Assembly: GCA_019454705.1 (NCBI GenBank)
Contig: JACFNS010000143.1
Span: forward strand, 1-6,781
Length of the DNA stretch: 6,781 nucleotides
Direction: 5' to 3'
Source of the DNA: Taibaiella sp.
GTDB lineage: Bacteria > Bacteroidota > Bacteroidia > Chitinophagales > Chitinophagaceae
This document shows positions 5,959-6,781 of the stretch, piece after piece (positions within the stretch are counted from its first letter, which is position 1; the number at the start of each line of letters is the position of its first letter). The notes under the pieces were generated by a model. It did no database searches. It was not told where the DNA came from and was given only the letters and a program-made list of their open reading frames with translations. Both the position numbers and the translations under genes were made by a program.

Positions 5959-6781
5959 TTATTTATCCCTGAAAAACAGGCGTATGGGTACGCCGTTGAA
6001 ATTGAAATGGCTTCTCAGTTTATTTTCCAGGAAGTTTTTATAAGGCGCTTTAATGGCATCCGGGTAATTGCAATAGAACGCAAATGACGGTACTGTGGTG
6101 TGCAACTGCTGCACAAACTTAATCTTAACCGAATGCCCGCGTGTCATGGGGGGAGGGTAGTGCTGTATCTCTTTCAGCATGATATCGTTCAGCTTTGATG
6201 TTTGTATCTTACGCTGGCGGTTGTCATATACTTCCAGCGCTTTTTCCATAGCCTGGAATATACGCACCTTGTCTTTGGCAGAGATGAATACCATCGGTAC
6301 ATCTGTAAACGGCGCTATCTTATGATGTATGGCTTTTTCGTAGTCGCGGGCGGTGTTTGTTTCTTTTTCAACAGTATCCCATTTGTTGATGAGCAACACA
6401 ATGCCCTTGCCCTTACGAGCAGCCAGGCTGAAGATGCTCACATCCTGCGAGGTAACGCCTTTCTCCGCATCTATCACTATCATACACACATCCACATCGT
6501 CCATAGCACGCACGGCACGTATCACCGAGTAAAACTCCAGGTCTTCATGAACATTCTTCTTTTTGCGCAGGCCGGCAGTGTCTATCAGTATGAATTCCTT
6601 ACCAAACTGGTTGTAATGTGTGTGTATAGTATCGCGGGTAGTGCCCGGTATATCACTTACTATGGTACGTTCCTGCCCTGTAAGTGCATTCAGCAGGGTG
6701 GACTTGCCCGCATTGGGCTGGCCTATGATGATGAATTTAGGTAGGGGATTTTCGTCCACCTCTTCAGTTGGCTCTTCAATA
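5959..6781 (-). CDS. der: Ribosome-assembly GTPase Der (EngA), C-terminal two thirds (5' end beyond right edge)
   Basis: Der is an essential GTPase with two tandem G domains and a KH-like domain; it acts in maturation of the 50S ribosomal subunit. The visible 274 codons begin inside the acidic linker (IEEPTEEVDENP) and contain the second G domain: P-loop GQPNAGKST, switch region SDIPGTTRD with the G2 threonine, G3 DTAGLRKKKNV, G4 NKWD and G5 ISAKDK. The KH-like domain follows, with LNDIMLKEIQHYPPP, SVKIKFVQQLHTTVPSFAFYCN and the closing FNFNGVPIRLFFRDK. The frame is open through the right edge, so a GTG at 6759 that could be read as a start is an internal Val codon in the linker. The first G domain, and any promoter, lie outside the window. 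The P-loop has Ala where many Der proteins have Val (PNVGKS), a variant I regard as normal for Bacteroidota. rimO follows after 10 bases, giving a der-rimO ribosome-related operon. Confidence 0.96.
   Translation of the reverse strand, partial: IEEPTEEVDENPLPKFIIIGQPNAGKSTLLNALTGQERTIVSDIPGTTRDTIHTHYNQFGKEFILIDTAGLRKKKNVHEDLEFYSVIRAVRAMDDVDVCMIVIDAEKGVTSQDVSIFSLAARKGKGIVLLINKWDTVEKETNTARDYEKAIHHKIAPFTDVPMVFISAKDKVRIFQAMEKALEVYDNRQRKIQTSKLNDIMLKEIQHYPPPMTRGHSVKIKFVQQLHTTVPSFAFYCNYPDAIKAPYKNFLENKLRSHFNFNGVPIRLFFRDK

Noticed and set aside
5586..6087. Overlapping plus-strand frames opposite rimO and the rimO/der junction
   Set aside because: They run antisense to the conserved UPF0004 domain of RimO and have no motifs of their own.
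6202..6744. A 180-codon plus-strand open frame opposite der
   Set aside because: It is an antisense shadow of the highly conserved second GTPase domain of Der, and its product is low-complexity His/Tyr/Leu-rich with no family signature.
5959..6759. A stand-alone 266-residue GTPase starting at GTG 6759
   Set aside because: The frame stays open to the window edge and encodes an acidic linker. The protein is the second G domain plus KH domain of Der, so the GTG is an internal valine codon.
1..6781. Defence system, mobile element, CRISPR array or RNA gene
   Set aside because: I looked on both strands for transposase or nuclease motifs, direct-repeat arrays, terminal inverted repeats and tRNA-like cloverleaves and saw none. 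dprA is a competence and housekeeping gene here, with no defence partners.

Overview
The window looks like ordinary chromosomal DNA from a member of the Bacteroidota, probably the Chitinophaga/Sphingobacteria side. The evidence is threefold. Several gene starts have the Bacteroidota-type -7 element TAnnTTTG upstream and no clear Shine-Dalgarno sequence. The left-edge gene encodes a secreted protein with the repeated Ig-like modules typical of large T9SS-exported surface proteins of this phylum. The acyl-CoA reductase, ferredoxin, RimO and Der proteins all resemble their Bacteroidota forms. No tRNA, rRNA, CRISPR array, insertion sequence or phage gene is visible.

Layout from left to right. (1) Positions 1-1331, minus strand: the N-terminal 443 residues of a large exported Ig-like repeat protein that runs off the left edge. 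(2) 1332-1528: a spacer with only a weak promoter candidate and a small AT-rich palindrome. (3) 1529-2521, minus: a LuxC-family acyl-CoA reductase. (4) 2583-2930, plus: a 2[4Fe-4S] ferredoxin of the Allochromatium type with a long insert between its two cysteine motifs, divergent from the reductase across a 61-base promoter region. (5) A hairpin at 2936-2956 that can terminate transcription in both directions. (6) 2965-3471, minus: a DUF6438-type lipoprotein. (7) 3535-4644, plus: dprA. (8) 4641-5948, minus: rimO, whose stop codon overlaps that of dprA. (9) 5959-6781, minus: the C-terminal two thirds of der (engA), cut by the right edge.

Functionally this is mostly housekeeping. Der (50S subunit assembly GTPase) and RimO (methylthiolation of ribosomal protein S12) form a probable two-gene ribosome-related operon with a 10-base gap. 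DprA loads RecA onto incoming single-stranded DNA during transformation. The reductase and ferredoxin are a divergently arranged redox pair whose physiological role is not known to me. The lipoprotein and the Ig-like protein belong to the cell envelope.

I found no convincing new multi-gene system. The items most worth a second look are the reductase/ferredoxin pair, the ferredoxin insert, and the truncated surface protein, whose frame has no stop codon inside the window and so is easily missed.
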